Shown here one piece after another: positions 54,968 to 63,972 of a stretch of 64,000 nucleotides of DNA (its first letter is position 1; the number at the start of each line of letters is the position of its first letter). A program made the translations under genes and the position numbers. Under the pieces are notes generated by a model that was given only the letters and a program-made list of their open reading frames with translations, ran no database searches and was not told the origin of the DNA. The stretch lies in assembly GCA_026390075.1 (NCBI GenBank), contig JAPLGP010000033.1, positions 47,619 through 111,618 on the forward strand, read 5' to 3'. Source of the DNA: Campylobacterales bacterium (GTDB taxonomy: Bacteria > Campylobacterota > Campylobacteria > Campylobacterales > Sulfurimonadaceae).

Positions 54968-56893
54968 CTATAATAATTCAACCATTTCTGTAGCACGACC
55001 TTGAATAACATGAATATCTTTTTGGACAAGTTTACCAAGTGTCTCCATGTCCATAACACCCGTAGCTATGAGTGAAATACCAACGGTATCTGTAATAAGT
55101 CTAAGAGCAGAAAGTGCTTGATCGCTTTGGCTTAAAAAGTAACTTGTTTCACCTTTGATATAAGCAGGTCTCATATCTTGCAGATATTGATAATCTGTAC
55201 TTTCACCGATAAATTCATAAATTCCCATTTCTATATTATATTTTTCAAAGAGAATTTTATACTGTTTAATTTGGTCAGAATTTTTACGAACCAATCTATC
55301 TGGAATTTCCATAATAAGTTTAAATGGAAGATATTTTGCATACTCTTTAAAAAGTAAGCTTAAATCATTGTAAGTTTCTGGCATGTTTAAATACTCAAAA
55401 GACAATCGAAGTGAACATGTTGCATCTTTGAGATTTATATCAGGTGTTTTAAACATCATGTTGATAACATTTTTATAGATTTGTGAACTAAGACCTGCTT
55501 GATTTGCTGGTGCCATAAACTGACCGTAATAATATATTTTGCCATCTTTGTCTTTGAGGTTGAGGCTTAGTGCATTGTGTGCTATTTTTTTAGCTTTTGC
55601 ATCTACTGCTGTCCATGAAACAAAACTAAAACTATTTGTACTTAATGCTTCGTTTATGATGCCTCTCCAAGCTTCTTTCCCCATAACTTCGATGGCACCT
55701 TCCGCTTTTTCAAGGTGAATATTTGTAGCACTAAACTTGGCATGTGCAAGTGCGTTATCTGAGAGTGAAAGAAGTTGCCCGATGTTTTGTCTGTAGTTGT
55801 ATTCATAAAGTCCAAGCGATATAAATGTAGTTTTTATATCAAGTCCACATGCCGAGATAGTTTCTGTCGCTTGAGAATATATAAGCTGTGCAAGTTTTAA
55901 ACCATCTTCATCTGAACAATCTGGAAGCAAAATCGAGAACTCCGTACCATTCATTCTCGATACTATAGAGTGTTCATATCTATCAGTATGATTTTTAAAT
56001 ATATCGCCAAGGGAAATAAAGAGTTTATCAACATCACGATGCCCGATTTTTTCATTTGCTTCTATGACTCCACTCAGTGCTATCATCATGTTGATACCAC
56101 CTTTTGAAGAGGCATCTATTTTAAGGTATTCTGGAAGTTTGTCTATAAGATATTTACGATTTCTTAGTTTTGTTGTAGGGTCGATGTACTCTAACTCTTT
56201 TTGACGCTTGAGTTCTTCATTTCCTTTGTCAAACATTGCTTTTACTTTTGAAACCATGTTATTCATACCAAGAACAACATCTTTAAACTCTTTTGTATTT
56301 GGAATAGTTCCTTGCATAATGAACTCATTGCGTCCAACTGCTTCTGCTTGTCTTTGAACCTCTTTTAAAGGCTGAAGAATTGCAGCAAGAATAAGATTCA
56401 GTATGACAAGTGCTATAAATGCTATGATGCTAAAAGAGATGAGAAGACCTGTTAATATCGCATAGAGTTGTTTATAGGCATAAGTTACATCGCTTTGAAC
56501 ATTGAGAATTCCTACCTGACTCCATCCAGCCGAAACATTTGCAGATGCTACGGGTGCGTGAATGCTAACTGCATTTAAGAACCATCTTGGAACATCGATT
56601 TGTTGGCTTTCTGCTTTTCGCTCATACAAAACCACATTTTCAACATCTACAAGTGAAATATAGAGGTAATTTCCACTATCAAAGTTTGCATTTATCATCG
56701 TTGACATAATGCTTTCATCCCCACCAGCAGTTCCAAGCGAAAGGCTAAGAGAAGTTGCAGTATTTTTTGCATCCTCGTAAAGTCTATCTTGAACAGAAGC
56801 GTTTGCACTTTGAAAATTAAGCGTCAAAACAGTTGTTAAGATGATGAGTAAAAAGAGAGAGAGCATTAAGGCTATCTGCTTGAAGAGGGTCAT
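54968..56893 (-). CDS. lapD: LapD-like c-di-GMP receptor (inactive GGDEF-EAL)
   Basis: The 641-residue protein has a membrane helix, a periplasmic LapD/MoxY N-type domain, a second helix (LYAILTGLLISFSIIAFIALVILNLILAA), HAMP, a GGDEF fold with loop MNGTEF instead of GGDEF, and an EAL fold without the EAL motif. Both enzymes therefore look inactive, as in LapD, which binds c-di-GMP and then sequesters the protease LapG. It overlaps the lapG stop by 4 bases, which is strong context. Confidence 0.88.
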   Translation of the reverse strand: MTLFKQIALMLSLFLLIILTTVLTLNFQSANASVQDRLYEDAKNTATSLSLSLGTAGGDESIMSTMINANFDSGNYLYISLVDVENVVLYERKAESQQIDVPRWFLNAVSIHAPVASANVSAGWSQVGILNVQSDVTYAYKQLYAILTGLLISFSIIAFIALVILNLILAAILQPLKEVQRQAEAVGRNEFIMQGTIPNTKEFKDVVLGMNNMVSKVKAMFDKGNEELKRQKELEYIDPTTKLRNRKYLIDKLPEYLKIDASSKGGINMMIALSGVIEANEKIGHRDVDKLFISLGDIFKNHTDRYEHSIVSRMNGTEFSILLPDCSDEDGLKLAQLIYSQATETISACGLDIKTTFISLGLYEYNYRQNIGQLLSLSDNALAHAKFSATNIHLEKAEGAIEVMGKEAWRGIINEALSTNSFSFVSWTAVDAKAKKIAHNALSLNLKDKDGKIYYYGQFMAPANQAGLSSQIYKNVINMMFKTPDINLKDATCSLRLSFEYLNMPETYNDLSLLFKEYAKYLPFKLIMEIPDRLVRKNSDQIKQYKILFEKYNIEMGIYEFIGESTDYQYLQDMRPAYIKGETSYFLSQSDQALSALRLITDTVGISLIATGVMDMETLGKLVQKDIHVIQGRATEMVELL

Positions 56894-57531
56894 ATTTTTT
56901 TCCTTTGTATGTTGAGGTTGAGTTCATCCCAATTTTTGTGGACTTTTTCATTTTCTACTTTTGCACCTGCTCCATCACCTGAAGCTTTGTAAAGAGAAGT
57001 TCCACTAAAGTTATAAATAGGCGTAAGGTCTGTTCTTTTTGAAGCGGGAAGAACCCTGTGATTGTTGTTATCCATAATAAGCGGTTCAGCTCTTGCAGTA
57101 GCAAAGTAGGTCAAAACCATGTGTGCTTCTTTAAACTGCGTCGAGCGAACATAAGTAAAGAAGAGTTTTTTAGAATCCACTCCAAGATAAATAAGTGCAA
57201 AATACTTAGCGATAACATAATCTTCACAATCGCCCATATCTTTAGCCAAAAATTCCCATGGAGTCGCCCAATAATCGCTCACTCCATACACTTTCATATC
57301 GGGCGCATATTTTACTTCATTGTAAAAAGTATTTACCTCTTCCATTTTTTCCAAATCACTTTTACCAGCAACAGCATCTAAGGTTTGTTGTTGATAAAAA
57401 AATCTTTTTTTAGCAAACTCATTATACTTTTGTCCTATTTGTGCAATCAGAGCAGCATCAGCATAGGGCTGTCCAGCATGAATTACAGTCGTAAAAAATA
57501 AAAAAAGTAGCACTGCTTTAAAAAAGTTCAT
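56890..57531 (-). CDS. lapG: LapG-like periplasmic cysteine protease
   Basis: The 213-residue transglutaminase-like cysteine protease has a signal peptide (MNFFKAVLLFLFFTTVIHA). The catalytic Cys is in DMGDCEDYVIAKYF, His in FKEAHMVLTYF and Asp in EPLIMDNNNH. LapG cuts a large surface adhesin when released by LapD. No large adhesin gene is in the window. Residues 78-162 are identical to the neighbouring chimeric copy, which arose by tandem duplication. Confidence 0.88.
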   Translation of the reverse strand: MNFFKAVLLFLFFTTVIHAGQPYADAALIAQIGQKYNEFAKKRFFYQQQTLDAVAGKSDLEKMEEVNTFYNEVKYAPDMKVYGVSDYWATPWEFLAKDMGDCEDYVIAKYFALIYLGVDSKKLFFTYVRSTQFKEAHMVLTYFATARAEPLIMDNNNHRVLPASKRTDLTPIYNFSGTSLYKASGDGAGAKVENEKVHKNWDELNLNIQRKKI

Positions 57532-58413
57532 AGTTAATTATACATTAATTAAATTTGTCTTTTGTTAAAACCTGCTGTTCCCTCTTTGGCATGTGGAATA
57601 AAGTCCTTAGCATATCCTTTCAAGTAGAGCGGAATAGCTCTTCCTTTTAATCTCATCATAGCTTCAAGCATCTCTTTTGGAACCATTTTGGGAGAAAGAT
57701 TTTTCAATTGTGTGAGGTCTAATCTTTTTGAAGCGGGAAGAACTCTGCGATTGTTGTTATCCATAATAAGCGGTTCAGCTCTTGCAGTAGCAAAGTAGGT
57801 CAAAACCATGTGTGCTTCTTTGAACTGCGTCGAGCGAACATAAGTAAAGAAGAGTTTTTTAGAATCTACTCCAAGATAAATAAGTGCAAAATACTTAGCG
57901 ATAACATAATCTTCACAATCGCCCATATCTTTAGCCAAAAATTCCCATGGAGTCGCCCAATAATCACTTACGCCATATACTTTCATATCAGATGTATACT
58001 TTACTTCATTGTAAAAAGTATTTACCTTTTCCATTTTTTCTAGGTCGCTTTTGCCAACAACGGAATCTAAAATTTGTTGTTGATAAAAAAATCTTTTTTT
58101 AGCAAACTCATCATACTTTTGTCCAACCTGCGCAATCAAAGCTACATCAGCATAAGGCTGCCTTGCCTGAGTTACAGTAGTGAAAAATAAAAAAATAAGC
58201 ACAACTTTAAAAAAGTTCATAGTTAATTATACATTAATTAAATTTGTCTTTTGTTAAAACCTGCTGTTCCCTCTTTGGCATGTGGAATAAAGTTCTTAGC
58301 AAATGGTTTTAAATAGAGCGGGATTGCTCTTCCTCTGAGTTTCATCATATCTTCAAGCATTGCATTTGCAACGATTTGAGGAGAAAGATTTTTAAATTCT
58401 GTGAGATATATAA
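57036..58413 (-). repeat. 689-bp imperfect tandem duplication
   Basis: Two adjacent units, about 57036-57724 and 57725-58413, align at a constant offset of 689 bases (for example AGTTAATTATACATTAATTA at 57530 and 58219, GAGAAAGATT at 57692 and 58381). Each unit holds most of a lapG gene plus the 3' end of the radical SAM gene. The 9-mer copies at 57588 and 58277 are part of the duplication. Confidence 0.88.
57549..58220 (-). CDS. Chimeric gene: LapG protease fused to the C-terminus of a radical SAM protein
   Basis: Residues 1 to about 168 copy LapG, including signal peptide and catalytic Cys, His and Asp. From about residue 170 the sequence (LKNLSPKMVPKEMLEAMMRLKGRAIPLYLK..FIPHAKEGTAGFNKRQI) is instead the C-terminal tail of the radical SAM protein encoded next door. 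The frame is intact for 223 residues, so it is not an obvious pseudogene. It replaces the normal LapG tail after VLPASKR. Whether it is active or controlled by LapD is unknown. Confidence 0.85.
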   Translation of the reverse strand: MNFFKVVLIFLFFTTVTQARQPYADVALIAQVGQKYDEFAKKRFFYQQQILDSVVGKSDLEKMEKVNTFYNEVKYTSDMKVYGVSDYWATPWEFLAKDMGDCEDYVIAKYFALIYLGVDSKKLFFTYVRSTQFKEAHMVLTYFATARAEPLIMDNNNRRVLPASKRLDLTQLKNLSPKMVPKEMLEAMMRLKGRAIPLYLKGYAKDFIPHAKEGTAGFNKRQI

Positions 58414-59740
58414 ACAACAATTCTCCAAGCCTTTGAAGTGATATTTGCCATGTGGAATCGGTTTGTTCATATATCCACATGCCAAACTTATAAAAATTTT
58501 CATATACACTTTCATCTTGCCAAATAAGTGTAACACTTTGTTTAAAATTTCCACTATTGTAAGTCAAATCCCAAAATCGTGCAAATCTTTTCATAATCTG
58601 TATATCGTTAAAACTAAGCTGATTATTTTGCAAAATATCATAAGGAGGTATATCGCTATAAATCATTCCATGCGTAATGTCATGCTGATTTATAAAAGTA
58701 CCAGAGAGTTTTTTAAGGATGCCTATTTGAATTTCACAACTGCTAAGTTTTACTAATTCATCAAGATTTTTGCCAAAACTCTCTAAAGATTCCCCAGGAA
58801 GTCCGACTATCAAATCAAGATGGATGTGCGCTTCTGTTTCATGCTCTAAAAAGCTAATATTTTCTTTGATTTTTTTTAGGTTGAGTTGTCGTGATATAGT
58901 GTTTGCAACTTCAAGATTTAAAGTTTGTATGCCGATTTCTAGCTGGAGTGCGGCATGTGGAAACTTTGCGATTTTTTCTTTTATGGAAGAGGGGAAATGG
59001 TCGGGGATAACTTCAAAGTGAGCAAAATAGGGAGGCTCTTTTGCTAGAAAAAAGTCCAGTATTTTATTAGCTGTTTTCATGTTGATGTTAAAAGTTCTAT
59101 CAACAAACTTGAAATTTCTTGCACCTCTGCTCCATAAAAGTTCAAACTCTGCTAAAACAGCATTCAAATCAAATGCTCGAACTCTCTCGTCCATAGAAGA
59201 GAGACAAAATTGACATTCAAACGGGCAACCTCTTGAAATTTCAACATAAATATAGCGGTTTTTTATATCGTCATCAGAATAGTATTTGTAGGGAAGTTCT
59301 AGCTCTTTGAGTTTGGGTGTGCTTGTTTTTATGATTTTGGATTGAGGAGGATTTTTGTCTATAATATTTCTGCAAAGTTCATAAAAAGCGACATCGCCTT
59401 CGCCCTGTATAATAAAATCAGCCACATCGAAATTGACACGAAATGGCTCATGGCTTACTTCAGGACCACCTAAAATGATGATAATTTTTGGTGCAATTTT
59501 TTTGAGAATGTGAATAAGTTCGTGAACTTCTGTGGCATTCCAAATATAAACACCTATTCCTATAAAGTCTGGCATGTGGATTAAAAGTTTTTCCGCAATA
59601 GTTTGAAGTGCATCATTGATGCTAAATTCTAAGATTTCTGCATGCTCTTGCAACTCTCTTAAATTTGCATACAAATATCTAAGACCAATTGAACTGTGTG
59701 TATATCTTGAATTTAAAGTAGTGAGAATAATTTTTTTCAT
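58238..59740 (-). CDS. B12-binding-domain radical SAM protein (DUF4080 type)
   Basis: The 500-residue protein has a cobalamin-binding-like N-terminal domain (ITTLNSRYTHSSIGLRYLYANL, IIIILGGPEVSHEPF), then a radical SAM core with the cluster motif CPFECQFCLSSMDERV and IGIQTLNLEVANTISR. The C-terminal 150 residues fit DUF4080. The substrate is unknown. Its last 50 codons are repeated in the chimeric LapG gene downstream. Four 9-mer copies lie in it (IHMPD, FPHAA, FGMWI, IPHAK). Confidence 0.88.
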   Translation of the reverse strand: MKKIILTTLNSRYTHSSIGLRYLYANLRELQEHAEILEFSINDALQTIAEKLLIHMPDFIGIGVYIWNATEVHELIHILKKIAPKIIIILGGPEVSHEPFRVNFDVADFIIQGEGDVAFYELCRNIIDKNPPQSKIIKTSTPKLKELELPYKYYSDDDIKNRYIYVEISRGCPFECQFCLSSMDERVRAFDLNAVLAEFELLWSRGARNFKFVDRTFNINMKTANKILDFFLAKEPPYFAHFEVIPDHFPSSIKEKIAKFPHAALQLEIGIQTLNLEVANTISRQLNLKKIKENISFLEHETEAHIHLDLIVGLPGESLESFGKNLDELVKLSSCEIQIGILKKLSGTFINQHDITHGMIYSDIPPYDILQNNQLSFNDIQIMKRFARFWDLTYNSGNFKQSVTLIWQDESVYENFYKFGMWIYEQTDSTWQISLQRLGELLFIYLTEFKNLSPQIVANAMLEDMMKLRGRAIPLYLKPFAKNFIPHAKEGTAGFNKRQI

Positions 59741-59764
59741 AATGAGATTTTAGCATAAAAGTCT

Positions 59765-59792
59765 CAAGCTCTGTAAAGGGGGTAAGAGCTTG
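59765..59792 (-). terminator. Stem-loop in the spacer after the CetA-like gene
   Basis: CAAGCTCT / AGAGCTTG forms a perfect 8-bp stem with a 12-base loop in the 210-base gap 59741-59950. It is placed as a terminator of the upstream receptor gene on the minus strand, though the T run is short. Nothing else is seen in the gap apart from AT-rich DNA that probably holds the radical SAM promoter. Confidence 0.45.
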
Positions 59793-59950
59793 GGAAGGTC
59801 TTGAAAATTTATAGGAGAGTATCTTTATCTCTATATGAAAGGGGAAAACATATTTGAGATGTGTAATTATATGTATTATAAATAAATAGCAAGTTAATTA
59901 TAATAAAGCACTATTTATTTAAGATATTTTTAATAGTTTCTTTTGAAAAA

Positions 59951-61381
59951 CTATTTTGATTGTTCATACTCATCTATCATACTATCAAGCTTAACAAAGA
60001 GTTCAGAAGATGCATTTTCCATGACAGAAAAGTTTTCTACTATATGTTTTGGATTATCAAACTTGAGTGTTGCATGACTTTTTACAAACTCTAAGTTTGT
60101 AAATACTGAGTTATGAACTACGGCATGTGGAATATCCATCTCTATGAAAGCTTTCGTTTTACCAAATCTTTCTTGTCCAATGCCAAGATACCATTTACCC
60201 ACACGACAATTTTTATGATCAGCAAAAACAGCAGATGCATCTGCTCCTAAAACAGCAGAATATGCTTTAGATTTGAAAACAATGTGATCCACTTTGACAA
60301 GTGTTGTAAAGAGACGATTTTGAACTTTAATGGCAGATTGTGATGCATTGTTTGCCAGAGCATTAAGCTCTTTAAATGTATGTTCAAATTCGTGTATAAC
60401 AGTATTTGAACTCTCCGCAATATCTGAAATATTGTCAGAGTTACTTCTCATATCATTTGCTTCTTGTTGGAGCGTTTTTATCGTAATTTCTATCTCGTTC
60501 GTAGCTTTTTGTGTGCGTTCTGCAAGTTTACGAACTTCATCGGCTACAACAGCGAATCCTCGTCCATGTTCTCCTGCACGTGCCGCTTCAATAGCCGCGT
60601 TGAGTGCTAAAAGATTTGTTTGGTCTGCGATATCTTTGATAAGTCCAACAACTTCTGAAATCTCTTTTGAGCGACCTTCTAGGCTTATAATACCGTTGTG
60701 AGATGCTGCTATGAGGTCAACGAGGTTATTAAGTCTTTCACCGATTTCTAAAACTGTCGCTAAGCTTTTTGATGATTCGTGTGCTGTTTTATTTGCAACA
60801 CCAACAATCTCATGCGAGTCTTCAGAACTAAGACTGATATCTTTTTGAATCACAGTAAGACCCGCACTAACACCACCACCTAAGGAACTTAGATTGTGTG
60901 CGAGTTCTCCTCTTATTTTTGTTTCATAACCACTTGCAATAGAAGAAATTGCTTTATTTAAGTTTTTTGCAGTCATGTGGAAAACACCATGAAGACCCTC
61001 TGGATAAGTTCTTCTGTATGTTTTTCCAGCAGAAGCGTTTTCTATAGTTGTTGCAGTATCACGCATAAAAGCTTCAAGTTGGTCAAGAACATCATTCAGA
61101 CTCCATGCAAAAGCTGATTCCGTAGAGTGGTCATCTGGTATATTGGTAACACGGTCTTCTAGCTTCCCATTCGCTGCATTTTGCAATACTCTTTGCATTG
61201 CAATTTGTAGCTCTGAAGTAGTTGTTGAAGCCGTTGGAACAAAAGCAGATAAAATTAAAATGAGAAGTATCACACCGCTCACGATATAACTTGCAGTAGC
61301 AAGTGTAAAAATTGCTAAACCAACAAGTGTTGCAAACAATAAAATAGTCTGATTATTCTTGAATAGAGATGATAAGTTCAT
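59951..61381 (-). CDS. CetA-like membrane chemoreceptor with CZB domain
   Basis: The 476-residue protein has two N-terminal membrane helices ([37 protein letters not shown]) with no real periplasmic domain, then HAMP-like coiled coil and the signalling tip [43 protein letters not shown] domain follows ([52 protein letters not shown]). It overlaps the PAS gene by 29 bases. The pair resembles CetA/CetB of Campylobacter energy taxis, where PAS and receptor are separate proteins. Confidence 0.85.
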   Translation of the reverse strand: MNLSSLFKNNQTILLFATLVGLAIFTLATASYIVSGVILLILILSAFVPTASTTTSELQIAMQRVLQNAANGKLEDRVTNIPDDHSTESAFAWSLNDVLDQLEAFMRDTATTIENASAGKTYRRTYPEGLHGVFHMTAKNLNKAISSIASGYETKIRGELAHNLSSLGGGVSAGLTVIQKDISLSSEDSHEIVGVANKTAHESSKSLATVLEIGERLNNLVDLIAASHNGIISLEGRSKEISEVVGLIKDIADQTNLLALNAAIEAARAGEHGRGFAVVADEVRKLAERTQKATNEIEITIKTLQQEANDMRSNSDNISDIAESSNTVIHEFEHTFKELNALANNASQSAIKVQNRLFTTLVKVDHIVFKSKAYSAVLGADASAVFADHKNCRVGKWYLGIGQERFGKTKAFIEMDIPHAVVHNSVFTNLEFVKSHATLKFDNPKHIVENFSVMENASSELFVKLDSMIDEYEQSK

Positions 61382-61838
61382 CGTAGCTCACTCCTTTTTC
61401 ACTTAATATATCTGTTAAAATTTTAGTTGAAGCCTCAACACCGCTTCTTTTTTCCACTTCTAGCATCTTTGCATAGAGAGGTTTTATAATCCCCAAAGCA
61501 CTAGCACTTGGCTTTCGTCTGACTGAGTAGTAACCAACAAGATTATCTTTTTCATCAACTGAAGCGGTAACATTAGCAAATACCCAATAGTCATTGCCAT
61601 TTTTAGTTTTGTTGATGACATAAGCAAATACCTCTTCTTTTTTACTTATTCGTTCCCATAGAAGTTTAAATACTGCTTTTGGCATATCTGGATGACGAAT
61701 AATACTATGCGCCTTCCCTAGTAGTTCAGCTTCCGTATATTCTCCCATTTGCATAAAAATCTTATTCACATAAGTTATGCGACCTTTTAGGTCAGTTTTG
61801 GAGACAATAAAGTCATTTTGTTGCATCTCTTTTAGCAT
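61353..61838 (-). CDS. CetB/Aer-like PAS-domain protein
   Basis: The protein has about 161 residues, one PAS domain of the Aer type: [55 protein letters not shown] and [16 protein letters not shown]. Aer-type PAS domains bind FAD and report redox state. The track uses TTG at 61847, but the ATG at 61838 is better spaced from AAAAGGAG. The next gene, a membrane receptor, lacks a sensor domain, so the two probably act together. Confidence 0.85.
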   Translation of the reverse strand: MLKEMQQNDFIVSKTDLKGRITYVNKIFMQMGEYTEAELLGKAHSIIRHPDMPKAVFKLLWERISKKEEVFAYVINKTKNGNDYWVFANVTASVDEKDNLVGYYSVRRKPSASALGIIKPLYAKMLEVEKRSGVEASTKILTDILSEKGVSYDELIISIQE

Positions 61839-61951
61839 ATAAACCAACTCCTTTTATTAATGTGACTGTTTAATTATAACACATATCAAATTATAACATA
61901 TACCAAAAAGTAAATATCTGATGAGAGTCAATATTTTGATATAATTCACTT

Positions 61952-62476
61952 ATGAGATTTAGAAATATAAAAAAACAATCAAAACTACACAAAGCAGAGC
62001 AACTTATAGTTGTTCCACATGCCATGTTCTTAGACCGTGCAAAGGCTTTTATTACGGATATATTTATGATTGGTTTGCCTGTGGCAATTATTATTATGAT
62101 GCTATTTGGGTATGATGAAACAAAAAGTGCAGGTGCTTTGGATGTCATTGTCCATAATGAAAAGGCAATTACTCATGCCCCCGACCCAATAGCTTCTATC
62201 GTTCAAATAGTACTCATTTTAGGTATTCATGTGATTCTTTGGAGAAAAGATGGTCAAACTCCTGGTAAAAAATTTGCACATATAAAAGTTGTTGATGCTT
62301 CGACGCTGAAAGAGGCTTCTTACTTGAAGCTCATTGTGCGTTTCATAGGCTATTTTGTGTCGATTCTTCCTCTTGGTTTAGGATTTTTTCTAGGATTTTT
62401 GCGAGAAGACAAAAGAACTCTACATGATTTACTCAGTGGAACTGCTGTCATTTACACAAAACACGACATGTATTAA
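61952..62476 (+). CDS. RDD-family membrane protein
   Basis: The 174-residue RDD protein has three membrane helices (FITDIFMIGLPVAIIIMMLFGY, IASIVQIVLILGIHVILWR, LIVRFIGYFVSILPLGLGFFLGF) with conserved LDRAKAF, KDGQTPGKKFAHIKVVD and DKRTLHDLLSGTAVIY. The function is unknown. A TATAAT at 61940-61945 ends only 6 bases before the ATG, so the mRNA may be nearly leaderless. The MFS gene follows. Confidence 0.82.
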   Translation: MRFRNIKKQSKLHKAEQLIVVPHAMFLDRAKAFITDIFMIGLPVAIIIMMLFGYDETKSAGALDVIVHNEKAITHAPDPIASIVQIVLILGIHVILWRKDGQTPGKKFAHIKVVDASTLKEASYLKLIVRFIGYFVSILPLGLGFFLGFLREDKRTLHDLLSGTAVIYTKHDMY

Positions 62477-62486
62477 ACATTTCCAC

Positions 62487-63620
62487 ATGCGCAGTAGGGA
62501 ACGAGGAAGTGCCCTTGGGGTACCGACACTTTTAGGAACTTTTTACTTTTTTTACTTTTCTATCGTTGGTGTTTACATCATTTTTATGCCAAAAGTATTG
62601 GCTATGTCTGGGTATAGTGCCAGTGAAATAGGCATTATTTTCGCAGTTGCTCCACTCGTTCGCTTTTTACTCCCCTTTGCTTTTACTAGAGGCTTAAAAC
62701 TGAATGTAAAAAGTTTTAATGCCGCACTTCTTATTATGATACTGAGTTCCATCGCATTTTATTTTTCACTCGACTCTTTTTATAAACTTTTAGCTTCAAA
62801 TATAGCCCTTGGAATAGGACTTAGTCTCACTCTTCCCTACATCGAACTCATAGCACTGCATACAATTGGTAAAGAGAGATATGGAAAGATTCGACTTTTT
62901 GGCTCTGTTGGTTTTGTTCTAGTTGCACTTGTATTGGTAAAATTTTTAAATGAGCCTATTGTTGCATTCGAATTTTTAGTTGTTCTCACTTTTTTAACTG
63001 CACTTATTGCTTTTGTGATTGCAAGAAAAACAAATAAAACAGAGCAAATAACAGAACATGTGCAAAATGATATAAACATTTTAGGAGATTGGAAACTTTG
63101 GTTGGGTCTCACTCTTATGCAGGTAAGTTTTGGTGCGTACTATAACTTTTTTACTATCTACGAAACCGACCATAGTGTGAGTTTAGATATGACCATCTAT
63201 CTCTGGAGTTTTGGGGTTTTAGCTGAGATAGTTATGCTCTATTTTCAAGGAAAACTGCTTCGAGGAAATCTTCTTTTCATTTTGCAAATCACAACTTTTA
63301 TAACCGCCTTTCGATGGCTTTTACTCTTTTTATTTGCCCAAAATTTACCGATACTTTTTTTCTCGCAAATGCTTCATGCGCTTAGTTTTGCACTTTTTCA
63401 CACCGCTGCCATTAGCTATTTGTTTCATCTTTATAAGCATAAATCTTTAGCACAACAGTTTTTCTCAGGAATAACCTATGGTTTAGGAGGATTTAGTGGA
63501 GCACTGCTCGCTGGATATATTTATGAGTTTTACCCAAAATATCTCTTTTTAAGCTCAGCAATTCTCGCACTCTTGGCATGTGGATTTTTGTATTTGTGGA
63601 GTAAAAAGATTACTTTTTGA
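62487..63620 (+). CDS. MFS transporter (MFS_1-like, LacY/HcaT type)
   Basis: The protein has about 378 residues and some 12 membrane helices, with the GRIRLFGSVGF-like loop (KERYGKIRLFGSVGFVLVALVLV) of the MFS_1-like group and a conserved C-terminal half (HALSFALFHTAAISYLFHLY, FFSGITYGLGGFSGALLAGYIYE). The track start at 62424 lies inside the RDD gene. The ATG at 62487, embedded in a near copy of the 9-mer (CCACATGCG), is a better start but lacks a clear ribosome site. The substrate is unknown. Confidence 0.8.
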   Translation: MRSRERGSALGVPTLLGTFYFFYFSIVGVYIIFMPKVLAMSGYSASEIGIIFAVAPLVRFLLPFAFTRGLKLNVKSFNAALLIMILSSIAFYFSLDSFYKLLASNIALGIGLSLTLPYIELIALHTIGKERYGKIRLFGSVGFVLVALVLVKFLNEPIVAFEFLVVLTFLTALIAFVIARKTNKTEQITEHVQNDINILGDWKLWLGLTLMQVSFGAYYNFFTIYETDHSVSLDMTIYLWSFGVLAEIVMLYFQGKLLRGNLLFILQITTFITAFRWLLLFLFAQNLPILFFSQMLHALSFALFHTAAISYLFHLYKHKSLAQQFFSGITYGLGGFSGALLAGYIYEFYPKYLFLSSAILALLACGFLYLWSKKITF

Positions 63621-63645
63621 CTTTTTTCTTTAGTTGATGTATAAT
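63617..63645 (+). promoter_or_regulatory. Near-consensus sigma-70 promoter of the small RNA
   Basis: TTGACT (63617-63622) and TATAAT (63640-63645) are separated by 17 bases. A -35 this good is rare in this AT-rich genome and suggests a strong, constitutive RNA gene. The -35 overlaps the MFS stop codon. The expected start of transcription is about 63651-63653. Confidence 0.8.
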
Positions 63646-63650
63646 TTTTC

Positions 63651-63734
63651 GTCACAAACAACTTATGTGTTTTATGGAGCGGTAAAAAGCTTTTAAAGGT
63701 TAGGGGAAGTCATGAGCCTCTAACCTTTTTTTTT
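63651..63734 (+). ncRNA. Small RNA of about 84 nt with intrinsic terminator
   Basis: From the predicted start the sequence runs to a 12-pair stem (AAAGGTTAGGGG / CCTCTAACCTTT, one G-U pair) followed by nine T. It holds no useful ORF. Its first bases, TCACAAACAACTTA (63652-63665), are complementary at 13 of 14 positions to TAAGCTGTTTGTGA (63769-63782) in the small peptide gene downstream. It could be an antisense regulator of that peptide or the attenuated leader of the same transcript. It is no RNA family I know. Confidence 0.65.
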
Positions 63735-63763
63735 GCCCTCCTAAAACATATAAGGGAGATTTT

Positions 63764-63823
63764 ATGAGTAAGCTGTTTGTGATAATTCTGCTTATGTGCA
63801 TTTTTGCACCTATGTTACATTAA
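63764..63823 (+). CDS. 19-residue hydrophobic peptide (toxin-like)
   Basis: The ORF is too short for the track: MSKLFVIILLMCIFAPMLH. AAGGGAG lies 5 bases before the ATG, a strong ribosome site. CTCC just upstream (63738-63741) could pair with it, and TCTCCCT at 63850-63856 is complementary to AGGGAGA. Two hairpins (GTGCA/TGCAC at 63796-63809, CTATGTTA/TAACATAG at 63810-63828) cover the end of the ORF. Length and composition recall membrane-acting type I toxins such as Ibs. There is no homology proof. Confidence 0.5.
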   Translation: MSKLFVIILLMCIFAPMLH

Positions 63824-63829
63824 CATAGT

Positions 63830-63849
63830 CAAGGGATTTATTTCCCTTG
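63830..63849 (+). terminator. Stem-loop after the small peptide gene
   Basis: CAAGGGA / TCCCTTG with a 6-base loop follows the peptide stop by 6 bases. No T run follows, so it may be a stabilising 3' hairpin rather than an intrinsic terminator. From here to the tRNA (63850-63972) I see nothing further except AT-rich DNA. Confidence 0.45.
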
Positions 63850-63972
63850 TCTCCCTAATAATCCTTAAAAAAACATCAACAGCTTCTTGAGCTATAAATT
63901 CTTATTAATTTAGATATCTTTGTGTGTGGTTCTTTAAATGATTTTGAAGTTAATGGATGATATATGAATGGG

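Noticed and set aside
59932-59955. AATAGTTT / AAACTATT stem at the end of the CetA-like gene as its terminator
   Set aside because: On the minus strand it is followed by A-rich rather than T-rich sequence.
63651-63734. Small RNA as SRP RNA, 6S RNA or tmRNA
   Set aside because: It lacks the GGAAG/GCAG tetraloop region of SRP RNA, is far too short for 6S or tmRNA, and shows no resemblance to them.
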